Source of the DNA: Rahnella bonaserana
GTDB taxonomy: Bacteria > Pseudomonadota > Gammaproteobacteria > Enterobacterales > Enterobacteriaceae
Reading direction: 5' to 3'
Assembly: GCF_019049675.1 (NCBI RefSeq)
Contig: NZ_JAFMOW010000062.1
Coordinates: 1 to 64,000, forward strand
DNA length: 64,000 bases
This document shows, in pieces, positions 1-8,184 of this stretch. The position numbers and the translations under genes were made by a program. Positions within the stretch are counted from its first letter, which is position 1; every line of letters begins with the position of its first letter. A model generated the notes under the pieces. It was not told the origin of the DNA and did not search any database. It saw nothing but the letters and a program-made list of their open reading frames with translations.

Positions 1-127
1 GCATCAGCCTCGCGGAGAATACTGATGATCTGTTGGTCGGAAAAACGCTTCTTCATGGGGATGTCCTCACGTTGCAGATGAAGACATTACTAACATCGGG
101 GTGTACTAATCGACGGGGAGCAGGTCA
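1..127 (-). mobile_element. IS3-family insertion sequence, left end with start of transposase OrfA
   Basis: The reverse strand from position 56 down to 1 reads as the start of an IS3-family OrfA: MKKRFSDQQIISILREADA, the conserved N-terminus of this HTH protein in the IS407-like group. The terminal sequence TGACCTGCTCCCCGTCGATT read inward from position 127 looks like the IS end, and coding-type sequence unrelated to the IS begins just beyond it. The rest of the element lies outside the window. Family assignment rests on recognition of the protein start and of the end sequence. The exact IS name cannot be given. Confidence 0.8.
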
Positions 128-143
128 ATTTCTGGCCGACCCG

Positions 144-914
144 ATGAACAGTGACAGCTCATCTCTGGCCCTGCCAGATGTGATTTCCATCCAGTCGCAG
201 GTGATCCGGGGGTGTGTCGGAAACAGCATTGCGCAGCCTGCTCTGACGCGATACGGGCATGACGTGCTTGCCGTACCCACCTGCATACTGAGCCACACAC
301 CGGACGGGCAAAACATTTACGGCGGCGAGCTGCCAGATTCCTGGTTTGCGGGGTTTCTGAGCGATATCAGTGACAGGGGGCTCGATGGCGGTCTGCGGGC
401 CGTGGTAACGGGTTTTCTGGGAACGCCTGCTAAAGCCGCCGTATTAAAGCAATGGCTTACCCGCTGCATTACCAGGCATCCCGATCTGCTGGTCGTCATG
501 GATCCGGTGCTGGGTGATAAAGATACGGGTTATTATGTCGATCCTGCACTGACAGAATGGTACAGAGCACAGCTGACCCCGCTGGCAACCGGCCTGACGC
601 CTAATTTGTTTGAACTGGAGTGCCTGAGCGGCAGGGCACTGCAGAGCCGGGATGAGGTTGTGAGTGCGGCGCGCTCACTGCTTCAGGGTAGGACACAGTG
701 GGTAACGGTGACCAGTGCGGATGACTGTGGTGATAACGTCACGGTCAGCGTACTGGTTGTGACCCGCTGCGGATTCTCGCAGATACGCCATGATTTTTAT
801 ACCGGCGCGCCAAAGGGAACCGGAGATTTGTTTACCGCCGAGCTTACAGCAGCCCTGCTGCGGGGCGCTCCGGCCTGCTCAAGCCTGCTTTGTTTAATGG
901 AGGATGAAGGATGA
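144..914 (+). CDS. Pyridoxal kinase (PdxK/PdxY family), C-terminally shortened
   Basis: This gene encodes an ATP-dependent vitamin B6 kinase of the ribokinase-like fold, which phosphorylates pyridoxal and related vitamers in the cytoplasm. The N-terminal IQSQV..GCVGNSIA segment, the central VMDPVLGDKDTGYYV motif and the catalytic KGTGDLF motif are all present. The 256-residue product stops about 30 residues after KGTGD, whereas E. coli PdxK has 283 residues, so the last helices are missing. The stop overlaps an ATG at 911 that opens a 12-codon reading frame ending at 949, perhaps the stub of a lost downstream gene. The start at 144 is chosen because upstream codons belong to the adjoining insertion sequence, which ends at 127. 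Activity is doubtful. It may be a decaying accessory copy. Confidence 0.75.
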   Translation: MNSDSSSLALPDVISIQSQVIRGCVGNSIAQPALTRYGHDVLAVPTCILSHTPDGQNIYGGELPDSWFAGFLSDISDRGLDGGLRAVVTGFLGTPAKAAVLKQWLTRCITRHPDLLVVMDPVLGDKDTGYYVDPALTEWYRAQLTPLATGLTPNLFELECLSGRALQSRDEVVSAARSLLQGRTQWVTVTSADDCGDNVTVSVLVVTRCGFSQIRHDFYTGAPKGTGDLFTAELTAALLRGAPACSSLLCLMEDEG

Positions 915-1011
915 AAAATTACCGCCTTGCGATTACGAAACAAGGATAGAGTAGGTAGTAGGTAATGGCAGCTCCAGGCTACTTTGACAGACTTAATCGT
1001 TAATGACTAAA

Positions 1012-1031
1012 CCCCTGCCATAAAGGCAGGG
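1012..1031 (-). terminator. Hairpin after the viperin-like operon
   Basis: CCCTGCC and GGCAGGG form a short perfect stem just past the nudI stop codon. On the reverse strand it is followed by GTTTAG rather than a long T-run, so termination is plausible but weak. Confidence 0.4.
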
Positions 1032-1039
1032 ATTGCTCG

Positions 1040-1465
1040 CTAAATGAGTCCTTTCTGGAAAAAAGTAACCCGTGTCGCTTCATTCAAATCCATACTTTTC
1101 ATTGCTTCAGGTGCCACCCAGATAATTTCCTGAAATTCCTCGTTAAAGGTAATATTCCGGTTAGCGGCAATGCAGTCAAATATAAGATAAATCATGTAAA
1201 TTTCTTCGGTGCTTCCATCTGGATACATTTTAGTCCGGATATCATCACGAAATGCCCACGGCTTAACATCTGTGATACGAAGTTCCTCACCTAGTTCTTC
1301 CATGATTTCGCGCCTTAGAGCAGTTTCCATCATTTCGCCGGGTTCCATTCCCCCGCCAGGCAGAGCCCACTGCCCCGGAAAAACCCCACGGTCGGAAGCC
1401 ATTTTACAAAGCAGATACTCACCGTCATTTTGTATCACAGGGCACACGATTATTCTCTGGCGCAT
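1040..1465 (-). CDS. nudI: NUDIX nucleoside triphosphatase, NudI-like
   Basis: The 141-residue product matches E. coli NudI (YfaO) in length and almost throughout in sequence, including the start MRQR.IVCP.IQNDG and the end KGL. NudI hydrolyses nucleoside triphosphates to monophosphates with preference for pyrimidine deoxynucleotides. The Nudix box lies at residues 38-60 (G-x5-E-x7-REIMEELG) with all metal-binding glutamates kept. The start codon follows the stop of the upstream kinase gene by one base, and GGAG in the end of that gene serves as ribosome binding site, so the gene is the third member of a tight operon. Within the island its likely role is to clear or trim nucleotides made or activated by the two partner enzymes (inference). 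Confidence 0.9.
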   Translation of the reverse strand: MRQRIIVCPVIQNDGEYLLCKMASDRGVFPGQWALPGGGMEPGEMMETALRREIMEELGEELRITDVKPWAFRDDIRTKMYPDGSTEEIYMIYLIFDCIAANRNITFNEEFQEIIWVAPEAMKSMDLNEATRVTFFQKGLI

Positions 1466-1466
1466 T

Positions 1467-2174
1467 TTATCTCCTTAACATCATTGCTTTCTGAATTACC
1501 CTATCAGAAAAGGTGTCAATTTCACTCGGATGATTACAAATCATAACCCGCTGACGAAGATGTTTCGGAAGATTATCTGTAAAATGCTGATATTCCGCAT
1601 GCCATCCTTTTATCCATTTAATCTTCATCTCCTCATTTGGAAATTCCTTTGGTCGGACACCATGTTTTTCATCATCATCGAGATGGGTGAGCGAATGCTC
1701 TACACTATAATCAATAAAAACAATAACATCAGGCTCCGGTAGCAATTCGTTAACACTATTCCATAGATTTATATAGGAGTCATGTTGCGCCTTACTAATA
1801 TATTCAGAGCTCAACATAAAATTGATAAATATGACATCCTCAAGATGAGACCGTTCCATCACCAGATTAAACCCCTTGTCCAGCCAGGATTTAATGATCA
1901 ACGCGCGTTGTATCATAAAGTTGAGCTGAATAAGATATCCATAGTTGCTTGTGTCATCAAACAGATAAGGAAGGAGAGAATGGTGGACGCTTTTTTCGTC
2001 TATAGCGATAGTATACGGGTCGTCCTTAAATAAAGATTTTGACAGTCGTCTGAGAAGAGTGCTTTTCCCTACTCCTGAATTTCCAGACAGGCATATATAT
2101 AACGGTTTTCTCTCGATGTTGCTCTCTTTTTTATCTGCTGACCACGGGTCCATATAAAGATAGTTATATCTCAT
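1467..2174 (-). CDS. P-loop nucleoside kinase-like protein
   Basis: The product has 235 residues. A Walker A motif GNSGVGKS sits at residues 31-38, followed by a [12 protein letters not shown] segment in mid-protein. That segment resembles the E/D-R-S-xxx-D-xx-F motif of deoxynucleoside kinases, in which Arg and Asp contact the nucleoside. [12 protein letters not shown] stretch and a charged lid-like region follow. I infer a nucleoside or nucleotide kinase rather than a AAA ATPase, because no Walker B/sensor pattern of AAA proteins is visible. The gene start overlaps the radical SAM stop as ATGA, so translation is probably coupled. The pairing is like that of viperin with CMPK2 in vertebrates and with nucleotide kinases beside prokaryotic viperins. 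Base composition is visibly more AT-rich than the flanking chromosome, which suggests transfer. The substrate is unknown. Confidence 0.75.
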   Translation of the reverse strand: MRYNYLYMDPWSADKKESNIERKPLYICLSGNSGVGKSTLLRRLSKSLFKDDPYTIAIDEKSVHHSLLPYLFDDTSNYGYLIQLNFMIQRALIIKSWLDKGFNLVMERSHLEDVIFINFMLSSEYISKAQHDSYINLWNSVNELLPEPDVIVFIDYSVEHSLTHLDDDEKHGVRPKEFPNEEMKIKWIKGWHAEYQHFTDNLPKHLRQRVMICNHPSEIDTFSDRVIQKAMMLRR

Positions 2175-3037
2175 ACAATGAACTCCCTTTCATCCAGCCA
2201 GAAACGGTTATTTTCACATTTCTGCATGATTTCATTATTTCCGAAAATTGCATCGATAATCTCTTCTGGCGAATTTGTTAGCATGTTGCCCAGCAGAGTA
2301 TAGTTTTCACCATCGGGAATAATAATATCAAAATTCGGTTCCATAACAACATTCGCTTTATCTCTCTCTTCGAAGGTGGCCCAACTTATGGGCGTGCCTG
2401 GATGTTGTTTTTTCAGGATTTTCATTTTATATGTAAATAAATCAGTATTAATTTCTAGTTTATCTCTTTTCTCTTTCCCTACGCCTAATGGGCAGAACTG
2501 ATAAAAACGCCATGCTTGGATTTTATAGGGAAGAGCTTCAACCCAACTGACAATATCACTCAACATATTTATATTTGACTGTGAGACCACTGTAGTGAGT
2601 TTGATGTTAATGCGGTTATTATTATCTGGAAGCCACGTTAATATATTTTTGATAACTCTGTGCTGGTTACTCATTTTGTCACTGCGAATTTCCGAATTGA
2701 CGTGCCTATCAATCCCGTCAATTGGTATTCCCACCCAGTCCAGAATCGAATTTAACCGTTCATGATCCATTGTGAAACGATGTCCGACTGTGGACAGATA
2801 GGTCATAAAACCCATCTGCTTGGCATACTCAATCATGTTAATGAAATCGTCTCTGGATGTAGGTTCACCACCAGTAAAGCCGATACGACGGAAACCCATT
2901 TTATACATGCGTTCAATGACATTAAGGGCACTGGAGAGAGAAGAGTCCTTGATGCCGGGGTTACGGAAACACAGGTCACATCCTAGATTGCAGTGTGAGG
3001 TTATTCTAAAATCTAGAAGCAGGTTGCTGATGTCCAT
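2171..3037 (-). CDS. Radical SAM enzyme, viperin-like
   Basis: The 288-residue protein carries the radical SAM cluster motif CNLGCDLC (Cys16, Cys20, Cys23), which binds a 4Fe-4S cluster and S-adenosylmethionine, and a GGEP motif at 56-59. There is no C-terminal SPASM or auxiliary cysteine cluster. Features recalling viperin are its size, the WRFYQFCPLG segment (compare WKVFQ in viperin), the MEPNFDIIIPDG segment (compare the N-x-DSYLILDE region), and a C-terminal basic/aromatic tail. Viperins convert CTP, UTP or GTP into 3'-deoxy-3',4'-didehydro chain terminators that block phage or virus RNA synthesis. It is the first gene of an operon with a kinase-like and a NUDIX gene, which fits a nucleotide substrate. 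Radical SAM membership is sure. The viperin assignment is an inference, and another nucleotide- or peptide-modifying family remains possible. Confidence 0.8.
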   Translation of the reverse strand: MDISNLLLDFRITSHCNLGCDLCFRNPGIKDSSLSSALNVIERMYKMGFRRIGFTGGEPTSRDDFINMIEYAKQMGFMTYLSTVGHRFTMDHERLNSILDWVGIPIDGIDRHVNSEIRSDKMSNQHRVIKNILTWLPDNNNRINIKLTTVVSQSNINMLSDIVSWVEALPYKIQAWRFYQFCPLGVGKEKRDKLEINTDLFTYKMKILKKQHPGTPISWATFEERDKANVVMEPNFDIIIPDGENYTLLGNMLTNSPEEIIDAIFGNNEIMQKCENNRFWLDEREFIV

Positions 3038-3047
3038 TACGAGCCCT

Positions 3048-3112
3048 CTGAATGTTGATTAGAAATCCCATAACCACAAAAAATCAATGGTTATCAATAA
3101 AGGTTACTCTTC
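3048..3112 (-). promoter_or_regulatory. Candidate promoter and operator of the viperin-like operon
   Basis: Upstream of the radical SAM start, the reverse strand has AGAGGG about 7 bases before the ATG as ribosome binding site. It also has a weak -35-like TTGATA and -10-like TTATGG with an 18-base spacer. A TAACCA...TGGTTA inverted repeat (3071-3092) overlaps this promoter and could be a repressor site. This is seen by eye only. Confidence 0.35.
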
Positions 3113-3120
3113 TATTGAAC

Positions 3121-3584
3121 AATTTTAAAGCATAGCGATGCTCTTCGAACGGTTGTGCTTCACCCTCTAAAAGAGATGGGTCGCTTGAAAAACGGAAAAT
3201 AAAGCACATTAAGACTACTTCTTAACCAGCGCCCTCTTGCCTGTTCCTTGGATTGCGGCGTTTCTGTGTCCGAAACCGAGCGATTGCGTGCAGGCATGTA
3301 GACAACTTGTAAGAAAGTAAGCGAAACCATTAACGGACAGCCGGATCATTCCGTACACCACTTACGGTTGACGTGTTCCCCGTTGATAAACACTCGGTAA
3401 TGTTAGTACTACACCCTCACCAATGAGAACAATTACTAACTTCCGCTCTTCGCTCATAACAGACCTAATCCGTTTCCGTGGATAGCTCTGTATGAGAAGC
3501 GGACCTCACACCTTCGGTTCACGCAGGACAGTTTGCCTAAAGATGCTCATAAACGGCTTAACAATTTCTCCGAATTGAAGCCAG
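3121..3584. other. Non-coding stretch between integrase remnant and viperin-like operon
   Basis: No convincing gene is seen in about 460 bases. The stretch contains an imperfect stem pairing TCCGCT..TCAT..CAGA (3441-3463) with TCTGTATGAGAAGCGGA (3488-3504), around a loop of about 24 bases. It may be a structured RNA, a remnant of a degraded gene, or an att-proximal regulatory region. Nothing in it was recognised as a known RNA family. Confidence 0.35.
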
Positions 3585-3626
3585 AAAAATGGCCGTACTA
3601 GTTCAGACTGATACGGCCCTTTTTTT
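3585..3626. terminator. Bidirectional intrinsic terminator
   Basis: GGCCGTA (3591-3597) pairs with TACGGCC (3612-3618). A run of seven T follows on the plus strand and a run of five A precedes, so it can stop transcription both ways. On the minus strand it lies just past the integrase remnant and is its likely terminator. Confidence 0.8.
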
Positions 3627-3646
3627 GGTTTATTTTGTCAGAGGGA

Positions 3647-4901
3647 TTATCCCATTGTGCATATGCTTCCCTTTCCACAAACATAAGGTGGGATATACTC
3701 TTTCCGGCACATATCCAGATAATCCGACCACCACTGCATCATCGCCTTGCGGGCTTCCAGATGCTCCGCCTTGTAGATGTATGCTGCCCGTACGCTATTA
3801 CGCTCCTGATGGCTCATCTGACGCTCAACCGCATCCTGTGACCAGAGCGCTGATTCAATCAGTGCACTGCAGGCCATTGCCCGGAATCCGTGGCCACAGA
3901 CATCCTCTTTAGTATTATATTCCATCAGCCGCAGCGCCTTATTAACCGTATTTTCACTCATTGGTCTGTATGAATTACAGCAGTTCTTGATCACCGGAAA
4001 TTTCTCTTATCTGCTTCAGTATGTCGATGGCCTGTTGTGACCGCGGTACAATATGCGGCGTGCGCATTTTCGCCCCCCTGTCGGAATAGCGGACTTCGGG
4101 GATCGGTTCTCGTGTGGCGGGGATAGTCCAGATTTTATTTCTGAAACTTATCTCAGTCCAGCGGGCAAACCGCAGTTCGCTGGAGCGAATAAAGACATGC
4201 AGGGTAAGAGAAACAGCCAGCCGGGTTAATTCCCGTCCTTGATGATAGCCGTCAATGCGACTCAAAAGTTCGGGTAGTCGTTCAAAAGGAAGGGCAGGAT
4301 AGTGACGTTTAACTGGAGGGGAGATTATACCCTCCAAATTTGCAGCGGGATTGTGCTCTATCATCCCCTGATGCACCGCATGCCGCATGATATTGCACAG
4401 ATGTTGACGAGTACGTGACGCGACTTCCAGCAAACCTTTTGTCTCTATGCCCTTCAGCAGGTCGATAAAATGGCGAGCCTTGAGTTCTGTGACGGGCAGG
4501 TGCCCGATTTTCGGGAAGATATGATTTTTCATGCTGGCAAGCAGACGGATGGAGTGGTTCTTTGACCAGGTTCGATTGCTTTTATGCCAGCTTAATGCAA
4601 CGTGTTTAAAGGTATTTTCTGGTGAGCGAGCTGCTTTGTCTGCGATACGTTGCTGGGCCGGATTGATATTTTGCGCGGGGAGTTTACGGATGCCGTCACG
4701 CTGTTGTCGGGCATAAGCCAGAGAAACATCGGGATAGGCCCCTAAGCCGAGGCGGGATTCTTTACCATTGATACGATATTTGAGATACCAGAGACGTGAA
4801 CCGCCTGGATTAACCAAAAGGTACAGGCCATGAGAATCGGAAACTTTGAAAGGTTTTTCAGAAGGCTTGAGACTGCGGATTTTAGTGTCGTTCAGAGACA
4901 T
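3647..4901 (-). pseudogene. int: P4-type tyrosine integrase, frameshifted
   Basis: The reading frame is split. Residues 1-308 (4901 down to 3975) give the N-terminal arm-binding DUF4102 part (MSLNDTKIRSLKPSEKPFKV) and the core, ending ISGDQELL. The catalytic C-terminal part (3994 down to 3647) resumes in another frame with PMSENTVNKALR, CGHGFRAMA and the AYIYKAEH segment carrying the catalytic tyrosine. Compared with intact P4-like integrases, several codons plus a frame are lost between ELL and PMSEN. This family integrates at tRNA genes, and the tRNA-Asn lies 161 bases upstream with its 3' end facing the gene, as expected. With the Arg-His-Arg-Tyr box split off, the island has probably lost autonomous mobility. 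Confidence 0.9.
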
Positions 4902-5062
4902 ATGGTGGTCACTCCATAATCGAACTGAAATGACCCCAAATCAGACCACCAATCTTGCCCGATGCGGAGGGGGAAATGAAAATGCATCGGGAAGACTTTT
5001 CACACTAACTCGTTGAATCTAAATCGTATAAAGATTCGTGAAGATGCATGAAAACATAAATA

Positions 5063-5138
5063 TGGCTCCTCTGACTGGACTCGAACCAGTGACATACGGA
5101 TTAACAGTCCGCCGTTCTACCGACTGAACTACAGAGGA
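5063..5138 (-). tRNA. asnT: tRNA-Asn (GTT)
   Basis: The reverse strand gives a full 76-nt cloverleaf with an encoded 3' CCA. It matches the enterobacterial tRNA-Asn sequence, with anticodon GTT in the ACTGTTAATC loop and T arm GGTTCGAGTCC. It sits beside mtfA as in E. coli asnT. Its 3' end is the probable integration site of the island to its left. The second att copy was not seen and probably lies beyond the window start. Confidence 0.98.
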
Positions 5139-5283
5139 ATCGTGTGAACGGGGCGCATAATATCCAGAGGGCAGTGGAGTGTCAACGGCAATTTCCTGAA
5201 AAGCAGTCCGACTGCTCAGCAACTAATCAACACAGCCATAAAACTTCACTTTTACATCAGGAAAAATCGTTTAATCGTGCTTT

Positions 5284-6060
5284 TTAGCAATCACAACGCT
5301 GTCCGCGAAGTTGCCTTGCCAGCGGGTCCTGCTGATAAAAACGGGTGAAATGACCGTAAACCAGCGGAAAACGCTCTGAAAGCAGTTCTGGCGCACTAAA
5401 GAAATATTCGGAAAGTACCGCAAAACACTCTGCCGGATCGGTCGCGGCGTAAGCATCCATACTGGCCGCTTCTTCGCCAACGGTATCAATTTCATCCTGC
5501 AAATTCTGCATCGCCGCCTGTAAATCGTGCTCCCAGGCCACCACTTCGCGCAGGGGAATTGGCGGGATACCGCTCACTTCGCCACCGTTTCGCATATCAA
5601 GTTTATGCGCGGCTTCATGGATGATCAGGTTAAAACCGGAATTATCAAATGAGTCTTCGATATCCTGCCAGTTAAGAACGATTGGCCCCTGATCCCAGCT
5701 CTGACCGGCGTGAATTTGCGTACCGGCATGAACCAGACCGTTTTCATCCTGCCACGGAGAATCGACAACAAAAGGGGAAGGGTAGAGCAAAATTTCATGA
5801 AAACCATCGAGCCACGCAGCACCCAACTCCATGACTGGCAGCGCAAACAGCAGCGCGATACGCGCCTGCATCAGTTCCGTCAGCTCAACGCCTTGCAGAG
5901 GAACCAGTCGTTTTTGTTGCAGCAACTGACTGGCGACCTGAATCAGACGCAGTTTTTCATCTTCGTTCAGGCAAGATAAAAGTGGGATATTCAGCGCGTC
6001 ATTCCACGCCTCTGATTTCTCAATTTTCAGTTCATTCGCTTTCCACGGCCACTTAATCAT
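5284..6060 (-). CDS. mtfA: MtfA, Mlc-titrating zinc peptidase
   Basis: MtfA binds and inactivates the glucose repressor Mlc (DgsA), so ptsG is derepressed. It is also a zinc aminopeptidase of the cytoplasm. The 258-residue product aligns with E. coli MtfA from MIKWPWK to FYQQDPL. HEAAH at 148-152 supplies the zinc ligands and catalytic Glu, and the downstream [14 protein letters not shown] segment holds the third ligand. The ATG at 6060 is preferred over one codon upstream because E. coli MtfA starts at the same MIKWPW. The gene borders tRNA-Asn as in E. coli, which shows the chromosomal backbone on this side of the island. Confidence 0.97.
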   Translation of the reverse strand: MIKWPWKANELKIEKSEAWNDALNIPLLSCLNEDEKLRLIQVASQLLQQKRLVPLQGVELTELMQARIALLFALPVMELGAAWLDGFHEILLYPSPFVVDSPWQDENGLVHAGTQIHAGQSWDQGPIVLNWQDIEDSFDNSGFNLIIHEAAHKLDMRNGGEVSGIPPIPLREVVAWEHDLQAAMQNLQDEIDTVGEEAASMDAYAATDPAECFAVLSEYFFSAPELLSERFPLVYGHFTRFYQQDPLARQLRGQRCDC

Positions 6061-6283
6061 CATTTTGCTCGCAAAGTGATCATTCGGATTATCAGCAGGC
6101 TTTTGCCACAGACTACACCAATATAAGGAACTTCAACAGGTTAGCACCGTCTCAGGATGATTCTGAGTGGATGTTACACATCATGAGATTTTAAGCAAAA
6201 CGCGCACACGTCTAATCAGACCTGGCTCACGTTATTAGTCTAGTCACAGAGTGAGCAATGCGCCCGCCGCGGAGCATGTCGCT

Positions 6284-7837
6284 TCAGAGCCACTTGTCGA
6301 TAAATTCTGCAGGGGGTACCGGCTTTCCAAAAAAGTATCCCTGCAGAAATTCCAGCTGGTAGGGCGCGAGATAATCCACCTGCGTCTGGGTTTCGATTCC
6401 TTCTGCCACGATAATCATTTGCAGGCGTTTAGCGAGATCGATGACGTTATCGACGATATGCCCGGCCAGCGCATCGGTGCCAATCCTGCCTATGAAACTC
6501 TGATCAATCTTCAGAATATCGATGTGGAATTTTTGCAAATACGCCAGGCTGGAATGCCCGGTACCAAAGTCATCCATGGCAATCAGCACCCCCATTCTGC
6601 GCAGGGCATTGAACAGGCCGTGGGTGGTTTCTGACGGTTCGATGAGTTCGCGCTCTGTCAGCTCAAGCACCAGATTGATCGGATTCGCTTTAAAAGCATC
6701 AATAAATGCTTTGCAGTCTTCGGCCAGTGACAGATCTTTGAAATGGCTGGCGCAGATATTGAACCCGAAATGGAAATTTTTCGGCAACTCAGCGGCCATC
6801 GGGCCGAACTGATCACGCACCTGCGCCATCATCTGTCGTGTCATTGGCACAATCAGCCCGCTTTCTTCTGCCAGCGGGATGAACTGATAAGGCGGGATCA
6901 GCCCGGATTGGGGATGCTGCCAGCGCATCAGCACTTCAACGCCGGTCAGTTCGTGCGTGGTGCCATCCACCACGGGCTGTAAATAAGGGATGAACTGTTT
7001 TTTCTCCAGCGCTTCTTTCAGCGCCGCGGTCGGGCTGCCGACACGCCCAAGCAGACTGTAGGTCATGAACGCGATAAATAAACTGAGTAACGGGAACAAG
7101 ACCAGACTGACGGTAGCGTAATCAAAAACATAGCTCCAGTGGTCGCTTGGCCGGATCACCAGGCGGATCGCATAGGGATAGTTCTCAGACGTGAGCTCCA
7201 TGCGTTCACCGTCCGGCCAGCCTTCACCGGTATGAATCATGCCTTTGCTGTCCATCCATTTGTCACCCACCTGTAACACCAGATAAGCGTGTGTGCTGAG
7301 CAATGAGAGAATATTGTGTAGAAAATAGCCATCGACACCGACCACAACGCCGCTGCCGTTGACGTCATGACGATATGCAATGAGGGGATGGTCGGGCGTG
7401 ACGCTGTTGCCGCTCATCAGCATCAGCCTGCCACCGACGTATTTGTCGGTCGAGATATTGTCAGCCCGCGGGCCGAACAGGGATGCGCAATAGATCGTAT
7501 TCTGGTGGTACAGGTTAACCGTGCGAACATTGGGCACTTTGGCAACCTGCCAGCGTAGCGCCTGCACTGTGCTGGCATCACACGGGACACCAATCAGGTT
7601 TTCAACGGCGCTGGTCGCAATGGCGGCATTATCCAGCGTCATATCCACCAGCCTCACCGATTGTTGCAGATTTGCGCCGGTATCCCGGCGTAATCCCTGG
7701 GAGGTTTGCCACGAGATCGCCAGTATGCCGACTGCCGCGACCAACATGAACGCAAGCAGCGCGAGGCAAATCCGGATATAAGGTCGGTTTAACCAGTTTG
7801 AGGTCAAAGAGATATCCACCAGTGAGAGACAGAGCAA
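6284..7837 (-). CDS. Cyclic-di-GMP phosphodiesterase, CSS-motif sensor plus EAL domain
   Basis: This is an inner-membrane enzyme that hydrolyses c-di-GMP to pGpG, of the PdeC (YjcC) type. A transmembrane helix near residues 20-42 is followed by a periplasmic CSS domain with two cysteines (GVPCDAS and IYCASLFG), a second helix near 235-260, and a C-terminal EAL domain. The signature in the first strand is EVL, and ELTERE, DDFGTGHSS, LKIDQSF, VAEGIE and QGYFFGKP are all present, so catalysis is likely. The name-giving CSS triplet reads CAS here. In this family the two cysteines sense periplasmic redox state through DsbA. The start is probably TTG with AGGA nine bases upstream; no better ATG exists. 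Confidence 0.92.
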   Translation of the reverse strand: MLCLSLVDISLTSNWLNRPYIRICLALLAFMLVAAVGILAISWQTSQGLRRDTGANLQQSVRLVDMTLDNAAIATSAVENLIGVPCDASTVQALRWQVAKVPNVRTVNLYHQNTIYCASLFGPRADNISTDKYVGGRLMLMSGNSVTPDHPLIAYRHDVNGSGVVVGVDGYFLHNILSLLSTHAYLVLQVGDKWMDSKGMIHTGEGWPDGERMELTSENYPYAIRLVIRPSDHWSYVFDYATVSLVLFPLLSLFIAFMTYSLLGRVGSPTAALKEALEKKQFIPYLQPVVDGTTHELTGVEVLMRWQHPQSGLIPPYQFIPLAEESGLIVPMTRQMMAQVRDQFGPMAAELPKNFHFGFNICASHFKDLSLAEDCKAFIDAFKANPINLVLELTERELIEPSETTHGLFNALRRMGVLIAMDDFGTGHSSLAYLQKFHIDILKIDQSFIGRIGTDALAGHIVDNVIDLAKRLQMIIVAEGIETQTQVDYLAPYQLEFLQGYFFGKPVPPAEFIDKWL

Positions 7838-8118
7838 GAAGTTTTGTCCTGTTAATATAACCCATAATGGTGTTAACCATTGTTATAGCTACATAAGAAG
7901 ATTAATTTCACGTCATGAATAACCCGTTTTTTGATAAAAATCATGAATAGTTGATTTTTAATTATTTTTTATATGAATCAAATATTGTCAGCATGTTTTC
8001 CCGGCAGAAGCACTGTGGTGGCATTATTCCAGGTAGCCGGGCGGTCTGATTGACCGGTTTGAGCTGAGATCCAAACACTACGTCAGTTCGTGCGGTTTCA
8101 GTTTTATCGGGTTTTACT
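7838..8118. other. AT-rich intergenic region, divergent promoters
   Basis: This gap separates the divergent phosphodiesterase and hydrolase genes. It is strongly AT-rich and includes an AAAAATCA...TGATTTTT inverted repeat at 7936-7959. No gene is seen. Confidence 0.4.
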
Positions 8119-8156
8119 GGCGGCATAAAGTTTGTAGCATAAGACTTTATGCCGCC
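8119..8156 (+). promoter_or_regulatory. Perfect 13-bp hairpin in the leader of the hydrolase gene
   Basis: GGCGGCATAAAGT (8119-8131) is exactly complementary to ACTTTATGCCGCC (8144-8156) with a 12-base loop. It ends 28 bases before the hydrolase start. No T-run follows, so it is not a normal terminator. It could stabilise the mRNA, gate translation, or be an operator. Confidence 0.5.
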
Positions 8157-8184
8157 TGTCGGTCACCGACACCAGGACTATCCG

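Noticed and set aside
1467..2174. AAA-type ATPase of a toxin-antitoxin or defence complex
   Set aside because: There is a Walker A motif, but the following ERSxxxD segment and overall size fit nucleoside kinases better than AAA proteins.
3121..3627. Retron or CRISPR-like RNA next to the viperin-like operon
   Set aside because: No reverse transcriptase, no cas gene and no repeat-spacer pattern are present. The terminator can be explained by the integrase on the other strand.
5019..5222. Minus-strand open frame across the tRNA-Asn gene
   Set aside because: It reads through the tRNA and has no ribosome site or known family. It is a shadow frame.
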